Origin: Corinectria fuckeliana
Lineage: Eukaryota > Ascomycota > Sordariomycetes > Hypocreales > Nectriaceae
Direction of reading: 5' to 3'
DNA length: 64,000 bases
Assembly: GCA_019137255.1 (NCBI GenBank)
Contig: WPDH01000018.1
Coordinates: 62,001-126,000 of the forward strand
In this document: positions 31,820-44,915 of the stretch, one piece after another
Position numbering within the stretch: the stretch's first letter is position 1
How the letters are laid out: each line of letters starts with the position of its first letter
Program-made: the position numbers and the translations under genes
Notes under the pieces: model-generated
What the model saw: the letters and a program-made list of their open reading frames with translations, nothing else
Database searches by the model: none
What the model was told of the DNA's origin: nothing

Positions 31820-32926
31820 GTTTTTGAGTTCGGGGTACCTAATTGGAGGTCAATTGAACTAATTGGCCGTAGAGATGACGGTGTTGTGGCGGGGATGGGT
31901 GGGAGAGCTTGATGTAGATAGGTATGCTTGAGCTTGGGTATTTCGCTGTTCGGAATTCCGAATCCTCATGAGTGATGACGTTATGGCATCACGTGAATCA
32001 GCGGAGTCGAGAACCGCGACCGAACGTGCTGCCAACTTCGGAAACCCGGATATATGTATATTAGTCTAAGTAACTACCTACCTAGTTAACTTGACGGCGG
32101 GGATGGATTCGATGGATTATTAGAGCGCATTTCATTTCAGATTGGTAAGCCAAGATGGTATGCGGAGGAGCTCAAGTGTACGTGGCGATGTCTGGGCCTA
32201 CATACCTAGGTACCTAGGGAGATGGCCTACTCCGTCAACTTTAAAGTAATTAGTTGATTGAAACACGAGAAACATGATAGTTCAGGATTACGGGAAATGG
32301 GTGCTTCTAGTGGCATTCCCTCAACTCTTGTTAGTGGTAATGGTTCGCTACGTCATCAATAGACTTGAGACAGAATAATCCGCCAAAATCAGTTCAGGCT
32401 TGGAGGACATCAATCAGCGACACATGTTGAATTCGAGATTGATTTGTACATTCAGCTTTGCACGGCATCTTCGCTTCACCATGTAAATCTAAACACGCTG
32501 CCACTTCGCCTCATCGAGCACTTGTGCCTCGTTGCTCCCCCATACTCCTCATCGGCCTAGTCTATCTCGCTGCGGCCCTCCTTATTATGCCACCATGGCT
32601 GGAATTGGTTTCAGTCTCTCCACTGTTGCTACTCTATCCCCGTTGTGGTTGCCCTCATACATATTCTTGCCTGTCATCCAAGGGTTCATCTTGATTGGCT
32701 CGAGTCCTCCGCAGATGTTCCAGATGGCAATGACATCCAAGGTTGGACCAGCTCGATAGGTTAAGTGTGGGGGCTCCCATCTGGGTTCGACGTCGCAAGC
32801 CGTCTATCACCGAATCCATCCAAGCATTATTGATTGGTATATCCACCGGCGTCCCGTTAGAAGAATACATCAAGTCATGAGCATCTTCAAGCATGATAAG
32901 TCTCTCGTCGAATCCCTACGGCCCTG
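31820..32926. other. Intergenic region upstream of mcr1
   Basis: No supported gene. Contains TACCTAGGTACCTAGG at about 32203-32218, one of the palindromic words recurring in spacers of this window. Short hydrophobic frames around 32590-32760 have no support. Confidence 0.45.
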
Positions 32927-34489
32927 TCACCGGTCCTCATCCATGACGTTCTCGTCAACCTTTTCTTCTCCAATCGGGGCAGTTGGCTTTTCTTGGACTG
33001 GTGTCGTGTTTGCATCCGCCATCTTCACATCCTGGCTTTCCCTCCTCAGTGGCCCGGCGTCTTGGTGCTGGGAGATTGTTGGTGTGTTCGCTTGGCTTCC
33101 TCCTCGCTGTCCATGATAATGGACGACTTGAGGGGGAGCTTGGCCCGAAGCGAGGCCTAGCTGCTGGGTGGGGTACGGATCAAGATCTTTGCTCGAAGTC
33201 GAGAACATCGACACGATCGGCTGGTTGTACCCGTTAGTTGCGTTGCTGGAAGTTGGAGTGTGGCCATATTGACCGCTATGCTCCGCTTGGGTAGGCGTGC
33301 CCACATCATTCGGGGAGCCAGAACCCTCTGCGAGATGGCCAGTCAGGCTGTTCATCCCGCCCTCGATGTCTCGAATCAACCGGACATACTCCTCGGGGAC
33401 TAGTCCGCTCTCCTCCGTCTTGGGGTCTTCCGCTACCAACCAGCCCTGGCCGTGTCGATACGAGACCCAGATAATTTGACCCTCCGCCAAGGGCAGTTCG
33501 TTTTCATTCTCCCGCTCAAAATCAAACAGGGCGACAGCTTTTCCATGAAACTCCTCATCCGGCGACGTGATAGTGAACTGATAATCGCGTGAGTAGCGAG
33601 ATTGATCTTGGTCATTGAATCCCGGAGACGTTGGAGAACTAGCTGCCTCCGATCCGGCCTGATGCTGTTCCTTGGTCTCGGAGGGGCGAGGTTGCAGGGC
33701 GACATGGTATGCGCGACTGTGTCTCGCTTGATCCGGTGGGTAAGTGACATACTCTCCGCCAGGACCATTCGCCTCCCCACCGTGGTTCACATAGTACCGC
33801 TCACTACCGTCCCCGCTGGTCCCCACGTATAATCCCCGGTCGAGGTCGTAGCTCGCCTGATGCAACACTCCAGAGCCGTGGCCATCAATGTCACGGCCTG
33901 CTCTTCCCCGGCCAAATGCCGTCGCGGCCGAGGTCGATTTGTGCTTACGGTGGCGCGTGGCCACGACTGGGCTCTGCAGGTCCTCATCTTCGCTGTATGG
34001 GGGTCCATCACCAAAATGGATTGGGGCGAGTTCATGCCCGCGGTTAAATCCATCGGGGGCCCAGGAATCCCAAGGCATCTTCTGGTCCCACGAAACAGGG
34101 GGGTCTGAAAGTCTTCTCTGCTCGCTTGCGGGGGTCGTCATGCCCGAAGGCGGCCCTGAGGGCTCTGGAGGCGGGCCATAGTGCAAGGGATGTGTAACGG
34201 GGTAGGCAAAGTCCCGCACCAACGTATACGCAAGGCTTGAGGGATAGGTGGGAAACATGTAAGAGGTTGGCCGGGACCTGGAGGGCGCAGAGCCCGTGGA
34301 GTATTGAGATAATCGGTTCTTGGAGGCGTGCGACATTGAGCGCGACAGGGTGCTTCGGCGCGATGCGGGAGAGGTAATCAGCGGCGGCAGCGCGGGGTGG
34401 TTAGGGTTCGGCGAGGAAGAAGCTGCTGCTGGGAGAGGAGGGGTTGGCGGAGCGGAGGTCGTCAACATCACCGCCGCCGTCGTCGTCAT
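32927..34489 (-). CDS. SH3-domain adaptor, Nbp2/Skb5-like
   Basis: Yeast Nbp2 tethers the phosphatase Ptc1 to Hog1 and cell-wall MAPK complexes; fission yeast Skb5 binds the PAK kinase Shk1. The frame reads 520 residues from the ATG at 34489 without introns; the next ATG, seven codons in, is also possible. The N-terminal 300 residues are disordered (Pro, Ser, His, Gly). One SH3 domain covers about 313-372: DEEFHGKAVALFDFE, then ENENELPLAEGQIIWVSY, then GQGWLVAE and GLVPEEYVRLI. These are the ALYDF, acidic loop, GWLVAE and P-x-x-Y parts of an Nbp2-type SH3. The C-terminal 150 residues are Gln/Ser/Thr-rich, ending in an acidic VDENVMDEDR. The larger size than yeast Nbp2 (about 236) is due to disordered flanks. 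Confidence 0.82.
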   Translation of the reverse strand: MTTTAAVMLTTSAPPTPPLPAAASSSPNPNHPALPPLITSPASRRSTLSRSMSHASKNRLSQYSTGSAPSRSRPTSYMFPTYPSSLAYTLVRDFAYPVTHPLHYGPPPEPSGPPSGMTTPASEQRRLSDPPVSWDQKMPWDSWAPDGFNRGHELAPIHFGDGPPYSEDEDLQSPVVATRHRKHKSTSAATAFGRGRAGRDIDGHGSGVLHQASYDLDRGLYVGTSGDGSERYYVNHGGEANGPGGEYVTYPPDQARHSRAYHVALQPRPSETKEQHQAGSEAASSPTSPGFNDQDQSRYSRDYQFTITSPDEEFHGKAVALFDFERENENELPLAEGQIIWVSYRHGQGWLVAEDPKTEESGLVPEEYVRLIRDIEGGMNSLTGHLAEGSGSPNDVGTPTQAEHSGQYGHTPTSSNATNGYNQPIVSMFSTSSKDLDPYPTQQLGLASGQAPPQVVHYHGQRGGSQANTPTISQHQDAGPLRRESQDVKMADANTTPVQEKPTAPIGEEKVDENVMDEDR

Positions 34490-37400
34490 GCCTCGCGAGG
34501 CGAATGGGGCGACGGTCGTGCGATCTACCGCACACGGCCGCTGAGGCGCCAGACGCTCGAGGATACGGCACACCCGGGAGCTGCAGTGAGACGACGAGCC
34601 GGAGGATACAGACGGAGACGAGGCCGAGGACGAATGAATGAGAGCGACCGCAGCGCCGAGAGCTCGAGGTTTGGCAGACGGAAGGTTGGATCTTGCTCGT
34701 AGAGACAGCGGACGTCAAGTCAGCCGCAGCGCTAAGTCGAGAGGAGTCGGTCGGCAGGCTCCAGAGGAGGGTGGGATGAGCCAAGCCCTAATGCAAATGC
34801 GAGACGACCAGTCGTCAAGCGACAAGCAGGAAGAAGCGTCGAGGAACAAGCAACGACGCAGGGGTTTCGATGATGGCAAAGGAGCGTGGAGAAGTAGAAG
34901 AAATGGAGCGGGCGACGCGGAGGGCGAGCAACAGAGGGTTGGTTGGTGAAGTCGAAGAGTGAACCTGGGTTGGAAGTAAGTACGAATAGGCAGAGATGGA
35001 GGGTGGAGTAGAGTAAGTGGGAGGAGGTGAGGCGAGCTAGTGGAGAGTCGAGGTACCTTACCCTTCTTGCTAAGTAGGTTCCTTCAGCGGGCAACTTAGC
35101 TGCCCGCCTTTGCGCCCCCAAGTCCCCCAAGTCCAAGTCCCCAGCGCCCCAGCTGTAGCGCACCACACCACTGGAAGCAAGCGCGTCGCGCGCCGATCTG
35201 ACTGGCTGAAGCTGCAGAGCCAGCGAGTCAGCGCCTGTAAGTCAACCCCGGTAGCCTAACCCGACAATGGGATTGGATCCCCGTCACCCGTCGTCGCGAC
35301 CTCGGACGAAGGCTATTCCCGCTGGTAATCCGGCTGTGCTTATTGCTTGTGGGTAACAAGTCACAAATGACCTGCAGAGAGTGGTGCGGATCGAATAATC
35401 TAGTTCCGGAGATGGTTGGGTATTGCTTCTGTTGTGGTTGTTAGGACCGGATGCCTTCTCTTTCTCTCTTCCTTGGTTCCATTGAAACGTCAGAGTGAGG
35501 GGTTGGCAGAGTGCTCTATTCCTCAGTGGGATCCAACGTGATGGGTGGGTGGAGGACGAGAACAAAATGGAACTTTAGGTTGGTTACGAATTACTCGCAT
35601 CACAAACTGGATGTCAATCGACGGACCTTCTCAGTCAGTCACGTACGTAGCTTGCATCTGTAGCACTCATCCTACTTACGAATTTCGTACGTACATCAAG
35701 TACTTTGTCGCCATGGCGTCTTTGGTCTATCCAGGTCAAGCCACCTTGAACAACGGCGGAGACAAGCGAGACCCAGCTGTGAGGGTGGAGGGTGGCGCCC
35801 CCTCCCCAGTTCGCCGTCTAACGTTGTTTACTCGGGCATTTACAGATGCCTAGGTACCTGCCTCTCTATCTTGGGACACGGACTGAGTACGAGCGCTGTA
35901 CGTAGTATACTATGTAGACAACTTCGTAATTCATGCGAACGGGGGATCGCCCTGGGTCAACACCCGCTCAGTTGGAACCTCAACCCGGGATAGACCGCCC
36001 TGCTCATCTCTTGTCGGGCTATTCTAACCGGGAGACGAGCAGGGTGGTTGAAGTCGCCATGAAGGCAATCTCCGGGGCCGGATCGCCGCAGCGGGAATCG
36101 ATTCCGGCATGCTAGGAAATTAGCAGCCATCAATCATGGCGCGCAGGATGCTGAAACCCGAGGGCGAAGGGCGGAGGGCGGAGGACAGATGCGCGGCTTG
36201 GGCGTGAAAGACAAGGCGGCTACGAAACCGGGGCACGGGGGGTCGATCACAAGTTTTCCCTTGTTGCACTTGCACTTGCACGGCGTCCATCTTCATGCAG
36301 ACGACTCATCAATTCAAGAGGCCACAGTAGAGATACAATGCAGCCCGCCCAAGATGAGATCCGCCATGTCGCTCCGTGAGATGCCGCGATACCACGGTAG
36401 GTACTATAAGCACGAGACAATTTCTGCAGACCCAGCCAAGACCGAATAGCGCAATTGTTTAGCAGGGTTGTCACAGATGATGAAGACTTAGCAATATTAC
36501 CTCCCCCAGCAACTCACACCAGGCGTCGGTGAAGACGGCGCAGCACAAGCAGCTATGTTTTGATAACTTCGTAGATGCTACCTTACTTACAAGCTGGGGA
36601 TCATGTCCTACCTTGACTAGTTGCGAAGTACGAATACACATGCGATGGCAGCTAAAACATTTGCCGCGCTCAGCTCCGTGCGAGCATCAAGCCTGGAAAC
36701 AGTTCGTCCCATCCCCCCATCCCCGGCCGCCGAATCGGTCTCCCGCATGGACTAGCATCTGTTGTCCAGCCTTTTCACACTTTCGGCTTAAGTGGTGCTA
36801 TTCGGGCTGTAAGCCCACCCTTCTCTACCGCGTCATTTGCTAACATAGTCATAATGCCCTGATGTCCCGAGTTTGTCAATAGCGACACTGTGATTAGGAG
36901 GTCATGATAAGAAATGTAGAGCCAAAGTCGATGTATACATGCGATATACTTCGTACAGCCGATCTGAGACCTGACGACGCCCAAGCAGCACTCATGCTGC
37001 CAACCGACTTCTATTTTTGGCTTCAACGCACGGACCGGAGCAGGTGGCTGCTAGCAGGGGTCTTTATTGGACTTACCCAATGCGTCGATCGTTTCAGGTT
37101 ATGCGGGCGCTAGCAGCCAATTGGCAACGGTGGAGGAACTCCACCCTATGGATACCACCAACGGCTGATTTGGGCGAGCACTCCCATCAACGGGAAGCTA
37201 ACCCATCACACAGCGAAGAAAGGACTGAAATTACTCTGTTGAACTTGAATTGCAATGATCCTACGCATTCTCTATGCAATACATTGTAGAAGTATAACCT
37301 GCGGCATGGATACTGAGGACGGACGAAAGGGACATTAGTGCTTCTGGGTGGCTCGACGATGAAGAGGTGACGACAACACAATCCCCGTAGGAGGCTCCCT

Positions 37401-38049
37401 AAGCGGATGTTAACTAACGCTGATACCGATGCAAATGAACAATTATTACATAGCAATTTCCACCTCCGGACCAAACGAGCGTTTTGTTTACAACAATGGA
37501 GTAGTGTATCTGCTTCGTACCTGGGCAACCTGCCTTTCACACGTGATGGTAATTGGATCCGAAAAGATTATCCGTGATTACCTAAGCACTCAACTTCCTT
37601 GGCCGGATAAACAACAGCTCCGGTCTTCAGCCATGGTTTGGAATTCCCACAGAAGCTTTTTCTTCAGCTCTTCACAACAATCCATCCTCAGCAATCTCCG
37701 CAACAACAGGGCGCGGAGCGATCTGCACCGATGGCCTGATCACCATTACAGTAATTCAACGCTTGAAATTCGGTAAGTCATGTGTGAATGCTATACTATA
37801 TTTTCTTCCATGATGAACTTCAAAATATTGGAGCTGTCAGAATTTCTTTGTTGATAAAACAATATACGCAACTTAATCTGAATGAAGACCCTGCACACCC
37901 TCTGGCTTGTTTACATAGCGCCCGGAGCCTCTACTGACGCGGTCGAGAACAGCACTTAGCAGACTCTACCTTGCCCTGCAGAGAATGCCACGAGACCCCA
38001 TTCATTCTCGGATTCTGAATTTTTCATACGGCTAGATATTTGACTCAAC
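34490..38049. other. Gene-poor spacer upstream of ssu72
   Basis: About 3.5 kb without a supported gene. The part up to about 35050 is purine-rich on the top strand, that is CT-rich on the coding strand of the Nbp2-like gene, and probably its promoter and leader. The rest contains scattered palindromic words (CCTAGGTACC at 35849-35858, TACTTCGTA at 36947-36955) and short frames with no domains. Confidence 0.5.
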
Positions 38050-38873
38050 ATGGAGACTGCAAATGGGAACTCCGCGGCTCAGGGTCAGGATTCCCGGGCA
38101 CCAGGTCGACTCGAGGGGTACAAGCTCAAATTTTGCACTGTATGTGCGAGCAACAACAACAGGTTCGTCACCTCACGTCTGCGTTGTCGATGTCTATTCT
38201 CACAGCTGACCATCGTAGATCCATGGAAGCTCATCTCCAACTTTCGCTAGCAAACTATCCGGTCATCTCGTTCGGGACTGGGTCTCTTGTGCGCCTTCCT
38301 GGTCCAACCATCACTCAGCCAAACGTTTACCACTTCAACAAGACCTCGTACGATAGCATGTACAAGGAGCTTGAGGCCAAGGACCAGCGCCTCTACAAGA
38401 ACAACGGAATCCTGAACATGCTAGGCAGGAACCGCGACGTCAAATGGGGGCCAGAGCGGTGGCAAGACTGGCAAGTTGGCGTGCCTCGTCTCCAACACTC
38501 CAAAGACCGAGGTAGCGAAGGCACTGAAGGCGGACTGGTTGACGTAGTCATCACATGTGAGGAGCGCTGCTGGGATGCCGTCGTTGATGACCTGCTCAAC
38601 CGAGGCTCGCCGATCAACCGACCAGTGCATGTTATCAACGTCGAGATCAAGGACAACCATGAAGAAGCCGCCATTGGTGGCCAGGGTATCTTGGATCTCG
38701 CCAACTCCCTCAACGCGGCGGCGGCGGAAGAGCGAGACGCTATAGGTGCCACATTTGATAATGGTAGTGCAGCTTCCAGGGCCACCTTCGATGAGCGAGT
38801 ACCAGATGTTCTAGCAGCTTGGCAAGAACGGTGGCCCAAACTACCAGCAACGTGGACCTTAGCTTGGTTCTAA
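38050..38873 (+). CDS. Ssu72, RNA polymerase II CTD Ser5 phosphatase
   Basis: Protein phosphatase of the cleavage/polyadenylation factor that removes Ser5 (and Ser7) phosphate from the Pol II tail, linking 3' processing and termination. Exons 38050-38162 and 38219-38873 (56-nt intron) give 255 residues. The catalytic loop CX5RS is C32-A-S-N-N-N-R38-S39 and is completed only after splicing, since R38 is split by the intron. Other family blocks are SFGTGSLVRLPGP, PNVYHFNKTSYDSMYKELE, NGILNMLGRNRDVK, ERWQDWQVGVPRL, VDVVITCEERC and RPVHVINVEIKDNHEEA. The C-terminus WPKLPATWTLAW is typical of fungal versions. It stands alone between long gene-poor spacers. Confidence 0.96.
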
Positions 38874-41422
38874 CTTGTTACGTCTTGACGCCTCGTTCGA
38901 TTAGGAGGACGGCGAGGTAGGGCTTGGCGATGAATCCCGAAGTACCGGACCAGGAGGAGGCGGATTCGAATTGCTGTGCCCTGCGAACAACTTCAGCATT
39001 CACATCCTGTCGCATGTTGGCCGTAAGCGTGACGCTGGCTATAATGCGCGCTCTGAAGGTCGACCTGGAGGAAACTATCAAGCGTTGACCGCATTGTTCG
39101 TAAAAGGGCCTTTGTCAAACACTTGATATCGCCCGGTTATGGTTCTAGGCTTGAGGTCTAGCTTAGTCGGTCCCGCTCACGGCGAAACGGGACACTGCGG
39201 TTACGTGGGATATGCTTTGCCCAGGCCTCCATTATCTTGGCATCGAAGGTCCAAGATTGGATCCTTGCCTCCATCAGCGGATGGTTACTAGCGTTACTGA
39301 TCTGTGCCGACCACTCTCTGAGCTCTTACAGAGCGCATGCCACTCCGACTCATTCTCCCGAACCCTGAGGCCGTAAAACCTTTCTCGTACTCGAATAGCT
39401 CTGTCCTTGCATGCGATCAAGTATCATGTCGCCGGACTCTGATTGAGCGGGTTGCACAACTCGAGCATCTGATTGTCCACACGATCCGCACCGATCAGGA
39501 CATCTCGCTACGTCGCAACCTTCGTCTCCAGTTCAGCATGACAATATCAACATGAAGTAGATCATGGCGCTACATGGTCGATGAAGCCCCCACCGTGTGT
39601 ATTGGAGTCATAGCCATGACTGACAGCCGAAAGGGTGACAGCAACGTCAGCTCGGGCTACAATGATAATTGACCGGACTCTCATGTGGCTCCTGAAAATC
39701 ATCCAATACGTATTACGGAATGTTGTGAATAGAGGATTGTATTGCTAGGTTGTGGACGTTCGTCCGCGTAACAGCCACGGAATCAATCCTGGCTTCTCTT
39801 TAACAGGATGTTCGGACACCGGCTTTTGAACGGACCGGGGGCAACCTGAAAGTGGGCTGGTTAGCCCCGAGCTGACGACAGAGGTACCGGGCTCAAAGGA
39901 TTCGAGCGGGGACGTTCTATGTCGTTGTGGTTCCTTTCAATGCCCTGCGTGTCTCCTGAGCTGTGGTAGGGGCCGTGGATGCAGACGAGCGGTGGAGAAT
40001 CGGCAGCTTGTGTTCGTACGTAGTACTTCGTACATCGTCCATCATACCGGCAGGTGACTCGCCAGGATTATATACGGACTGCAACTAGACTCCGCCTCTT
40101 CCGTGGACAAAATGGAAGTGTACGTTGACAAACTACGTGGCTGTTAGTTTCGAGATGTAAAGAGTTGTGCGTAGTGAATCAAATGCCTCTACACTTGTCT
40201 CTTTGTATGGACTGCGCCCCTGAAATGGAGTTCAGTCGTAGGATATTGAGTCGTAGAACATTGAAGTCACATGGTCTCCTGAATTTGAGATGAGCAGGGC
40301 ACTAGGTCGAGTTGAGCTATGCTCGGCCACTAACAAGCCGTCTGTCGACAAGCAAGCTCTTACTTAGTCCAGGGGAAGAAGATAATAGGAACCTGGACAA
40401 TACGTACTTCAACGTAAGTATTAACGCAGCAGAAGCGGTACGAAGTACAATTGACCACAAGAGACAGGACGGATGGAGTTGAAGATGAGCCAATTTTAAT
40501 GGTAGTCAATTTTGTCCTCTTAAATGCCACGCAATGCCAGCACGTTATCTAAATTTGTACTTAATATGTACAATATTCAACGCCACCGGGAGGGAGGGCT
40601 CCCATCTTGCCCCTGGCTTCCATGACTTGGGCGCTCCATGCATTGGATTGCATTTGGAGCTGACTCCAGGAGTCTAGATAGATAGGTGACTCCCCCAGCG
40701 GGTCCATCCCCAGCGCTTCAGCTCGTTAGAGACCACTAGGTCTTGGATTGCCGCCCAGGCTCCGGCGAATCACTATGTACGGGCGGTGTGCTGGGGTCCA
40801 CTGGGCGTTCCATGCCACGCTGAGGTGCCACCATGGAGGACGGGAGTTCGGACGCTGAAAGCCTCCATGTCCTGGCGGCCACAGGCTGCCGGCTTCAGGG
40901 GGAAGGCGCCAGTTGATAGCATGCCGAGCACTAATAAGGTTGGCCCTGGCTGCCTGGCTCGGAGCCCGGGCTGCACCATCCTAGCCCAGGATGTCCTAGG
41001 AAGGGGTGGTCGGAGCAGCATCGAGATTGGGCACAGCGAGGCGACAGGCCACATATTCCTCACTCTTTGTCCCTTGCATCCGCATCTCTAACCGCAGCCC
41101 ACCCAGCCAGCCACTCAAATCGCTTGTGCTGCAACTACTTAAACACTCAACCACTCGCCATCCGTTGTGTACGGTGTACGAACCTAGGTAGACTACCTAG
41201 TCTTTGCTACCAAATCAATCGCCTTGCCACTGCTGCTCCTCTCCGGCGTCGTCATCTACAAAGTAGACCATCGACCGGTCGGTGGGTTCGAGAAATTACA
41301 AGTCGATTGTCGATATCATTGCTAGCAGGGGGGGAGCCATGCCATCTTGGCAACCGACCAATAACTCATTTCCCGTCCGTCGAGATCTGATCCGCCTCAA
41401 CTGAACAAGTGTTGTCGACCTT

Positions 41423-41446
41423 GCTTGTGCTTGTGCTTGTGCTTGC
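41423..41446. repeat. GCTTGT hexamer repeat
   Basis: Three GCTTGT units plus one GCTTGC variant in tandem, upstream of spa2. Confidence 0.85.
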
Positions 41447-41535
41447 ACTGAACAACTGGGCATTTTGATGCTGGAAGTGGACAACTGCGGTTTGCATGTT
41501 CGTACGGCACGAAAAGAAGCCGAACACCAGAGATT

Positions 41536-41558
41536 CACACACACACACACACACACAC
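41536..41558. repeat. (CA)n microsatellite
   Basis: 23 bases of perfect CA dinucleotide repeat in the probable leader or promoter of spa2. Confidence 0.95.
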
Positions 41559-42039
41559 CACCCCCCTCCCGAATCCGGTCCACTCTAACCAACCCCCTTT
41601 CGGACCAAGCCAGCCATTCACCTCCTTCGCAGTTTGGCAGGGTTCGCCTCACCCGCAGAGCCGTGGAGTCAGTCGCAGAGTCGCCTTCCTTTGGTTCCAT
41701 TGTCCACGGCACACCCCCAGTGCTCTCTTCTTCAAGAACCATCCGCTCTCGCCTCCGTCAACTGCCGCCCGACTTTGACAACCAGACCTGGCATCGTTGC
41801 CCTTCAGACAAAACTCCCCGTCTCTCTGATACCTTCGGCTCCCCGGAGACTTCTTGGTATTACGCCCCCTGAAAGCACACCAATCGTGTGGGGGAACCTA
41901 GCCGTCGATTCCAGGGACGACGCACCTGCATTTCGTCTGGTCCCGCGTGGCGCTCTTATGAGACAAGCGACTGGCTCTGCTTCGTCTCCCTCCAGTCTCC
42001 CACTTTGCGACACCTTCTCCTCGACCCTTTTCCACCATC

Positions 42040-44915
42040 ATGAGCATCAGTGCAAGCCGCAATGCGCCGCTGTCCCCCATCTCTCTAGGCGGTAGCGAGT
42101 TTTCCGTCTCCAAGTACCAGGCTGCCGACGACGGCCCCTATCTCAACAGCCGCTCCAACCTCGCCTCACCCCCCAACTCAGGTGGCTCCAACGTCAACAT
42201 GAGCATGAACGGCTTTCCCTCCGGGCCCCGGAGCAATGGCGGGCCCTCGCCGCCCGCTTCCATCGCCCGTTCCAGCAACGGCACCAACATGTATGCTAGG
42301 AGCGACAGCGCCCGCAACAGCGTGCGCGCCGACCTGGACGAGTCGATCCTCGGCGAACACTACATCGCCTTGCGAGCCTACCTCACCGCCCGCGACCCGA
42401 ACCAAAAGGGGCAACCGAACAAGGCCCGCGACAAGCTCCTACGTCTCTCATCCGTCCAGTTCTACGAGCTCAGTACCGATGTCTACGACGAGTTGATTCG
42501 AAGACAGGCCGCCTCGAGGGCTCCTCCTAATGGTCCCAGTGGCCCTCCGTCATTTTTGCTTCCCGAAAAGACCTTCCACCCGAAACGAAATCAAGCTCGC
42601 CAGAGGCTCTCCTCTCTTGGACCCCCGCGATTCCGAGACCTAGCTGCAGACGTCTTTCACGAGCTGGAACGCCGCTTTCCCCGGTTTGTCGGAGGCGACC
42701 TTCCACGCAATGGAAGCCCCATGTCCATCCGGGGTGGACCGGTAAGCCGCACTGGTACTCCGGTCAACGGCAACGGCAATGGGTTCCCCCCGAGGGGTCA
42801 AAGCCGAATGAGGAGGCCTTCCGATGCCCCCTCAATGAGAGGTCCTCCACCCCCAGATGCTTACGGAATGCCAGCATCTCCGGGGTTGCCTCCCGGTGAT
42901 TATGGACGACCAACTCCGAAACAGCTCAACCAGAATAATACCATCGTCCCGAACAAGAGTACCATGCTGGAGGAGGATGACGAAGGCGACGCCTTTGCCT
43001 TGGAACAGGTCACAAACGACGGCGAAGGCAAGAGAAGTGCCGATGGCGGTATCACTTCGGAAGTGCGTGCCTCTGGCATTATACCCGGAGACACTCGATT
43101 GCTAACAAATGCTAGGCTGACAAGAAGCTCATTGAAACTTATCAGACGCAAGTAGAAGAACTGAGGGGAAAGCTAGATAGCATGGAGGATACCATGAGAA
43201 AGAGAGAGGACGAGATGAACAATGCTTTAGATCAGGAGCGAGCACGATCTACCGCCGTGGATCTCGAAAAGCAGGAATGGACTAACCTCCGGCTTGACCT
43301 CGAGAGCAAACTAGCCGAGGCCCAGAACCTGAATGACTCGATGAAACAAGAATTGCAAAGGGTACGGGACGATCATGACTCCGAGACCCAGCAGCTCCGA
43401 GACGAGGTGGCAGCGGCGCAACAAAGCTCGAGGAGTATGAACCCGGCCGACGGAGACTCGCAGCTTCAACGAGAGAATAAAGACCTCCGACACTCACTCG
43501 AAGAACAACAACAGGTAACCGAAGAGGTACGACGGGAAGCCGAGGAATTTTTGCGAGAGATGAGGATGCTCTCTCAGCAGAGCGGCTCAACGTATGAACG
43601 ACAGGCGGAACTCGAGAAGACCATCGAGCAGCTCGAGCACGAGGTCCGAGAGTGGAGGAATCGATATGCTCGCACCAAGACGCAGCTGAGGAACATGCGC
43701 GCCTCCTCTACGGGAGCCGGGATCGAGCATGATGCTGCCAAGTTTGTCCGGGAAAAGGGATTCGCTGACAACCGCGGCCTTGTTAAGGATGTCCACGTTA
43801 CCAAGTTTCAAATAGCCATCGATGAGCTCCTCCAAAGGGCCCGGACTGGAGACCCGGAGATGGTAATCGATGCCATGAAATCGGTAGTCGTTGGCGTTCG
43901 CCGCATTACTAAGGATACTGATGTTCCCCAACCTCAAGACGAGGAAACAGCCCAACAGCAGAAGCAAATCAGGTCTAAGATCTCGGCCACCGCGAACAGC
44001 CTCATCACAGCATCCAAGAACTTCGCGGCCGGCGCCGGAATATCCCCCGTTTCGTTGCTCGACGCCGCGGCAGCTCATCTTACGGCTGCCATCGTGGACC
44101 TCCTCCGGCTCGTCAAGATCCGGACCACGCCAGCCGAGGAGTTGGACGACGAAGACGAAGGAACTATTACTCCCGTGGAGTCGACCGGATTCTTCTCTCC
44201 GAACAGTATCGACCAAGTGTCTACTATGCAGGGTACGCTTCCCTTGCCCCCGCCTTTCCAGGGACTAGGCGGTGCCCGAGCAAGCGCAGACTCATCCGCC
44301 TATAGCCCTGTGAACTCCCCCCGAGAATCCACGGACCCGTACTACCGGAACCAAGCCAATTCGAAACCGAACGGTATGGCCAACGGAATGGGTTATCCTG
44401 CTGCGGTCCCGAGCGCTCTCAACATCCACGGACACGGAGCTCAACAGCAGGATACCCGCGCCGCCGAGGATCTCAGGGTAAGTTGACTTGAGACGTGCAG
44501 ATTACGACCAGGCGTACTGATATGACGCTAGATTTATCTTGAGGACCAGAATGCTATCCTGGCCGCTGAAATCCAAAACCTCGTAGGCACCGTACGTGGC
44601 GATGCCAGCATTCGACAGATCATCGCAGAGATTGGGTCCATCTCAACTGTCGTGGGCCAGATAATTAGTGAAACGCAGTCCAACGGGTACGGAGATATGG
44701 TTTTCCAGTTGGCGGACTGCCGAGCTCGACTTCTTGAAGCTGGTGACCGCGGTGAGGATATGGCCAATATTGGTATCGATACGAATGCGCACGAGTGGCG
44801 TATGTGGACGCAAACACTACCGCCCATCGCCTTCGAAACGGCCCGAGAAACAAAGGATCTTGTGCAATTGATAGAAAGGATAGCGAACCCAGGCGGAACG
44901 GACGACTTCTCGTAA
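42040..44915 (+). CDS. Polarisome scaffold Spa2
   Basis: Spa2 organises the polarisome at hyphal tips, binding the formin, Bud6 and MAPK components. Exons 42040-43062, 43116-44477 and 44532-44915 are each a multiple of three (phase-0 introns of 53 and 54 nt) and give 922 residues. After a disordered Ser/Gly/Asn-rich start, two Spa2 homology (GIT_SHD) repeats lie at about 105-165 (HYIALRAYLTARD, ARDKLLRLSSVQFYELSTDVYDELIRR) and 180-220 (ARQRLSSLGPPRFRDLAADVFHELERR). A coiled coil follows from about 342 to 560 (KKLIETYQTQVEELRGKLDS and Gln/Glu/Arg heptads). The C-terminal region (about 575-680 and 795-922) is globular and helical, split by a disordered Ser/Pro/Asn linker. Same domain order as Spa2 of other filamentous fungi. 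The first intron has a GCTAACA branch site. Confidence 0.93.

Larger units (their letters stand above)
38874..42039. other. Gene-poor spacer and leader upstream of spa2
   Basis: About 3.2 kb without a supported gene. Frames at 38878-39081 (-), 39337-39555 (+) and 40773-41091 (both strands) have no domains. It holds TACTTCGTA/TACGAAGTA words at 40024-40032 and 40439-40447. The last 700 bases before spa2 are pyrimidine-rich and contain two microsatellites (separate entries), so they probably make the promoter and a long leader. Confidence 0.5.
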
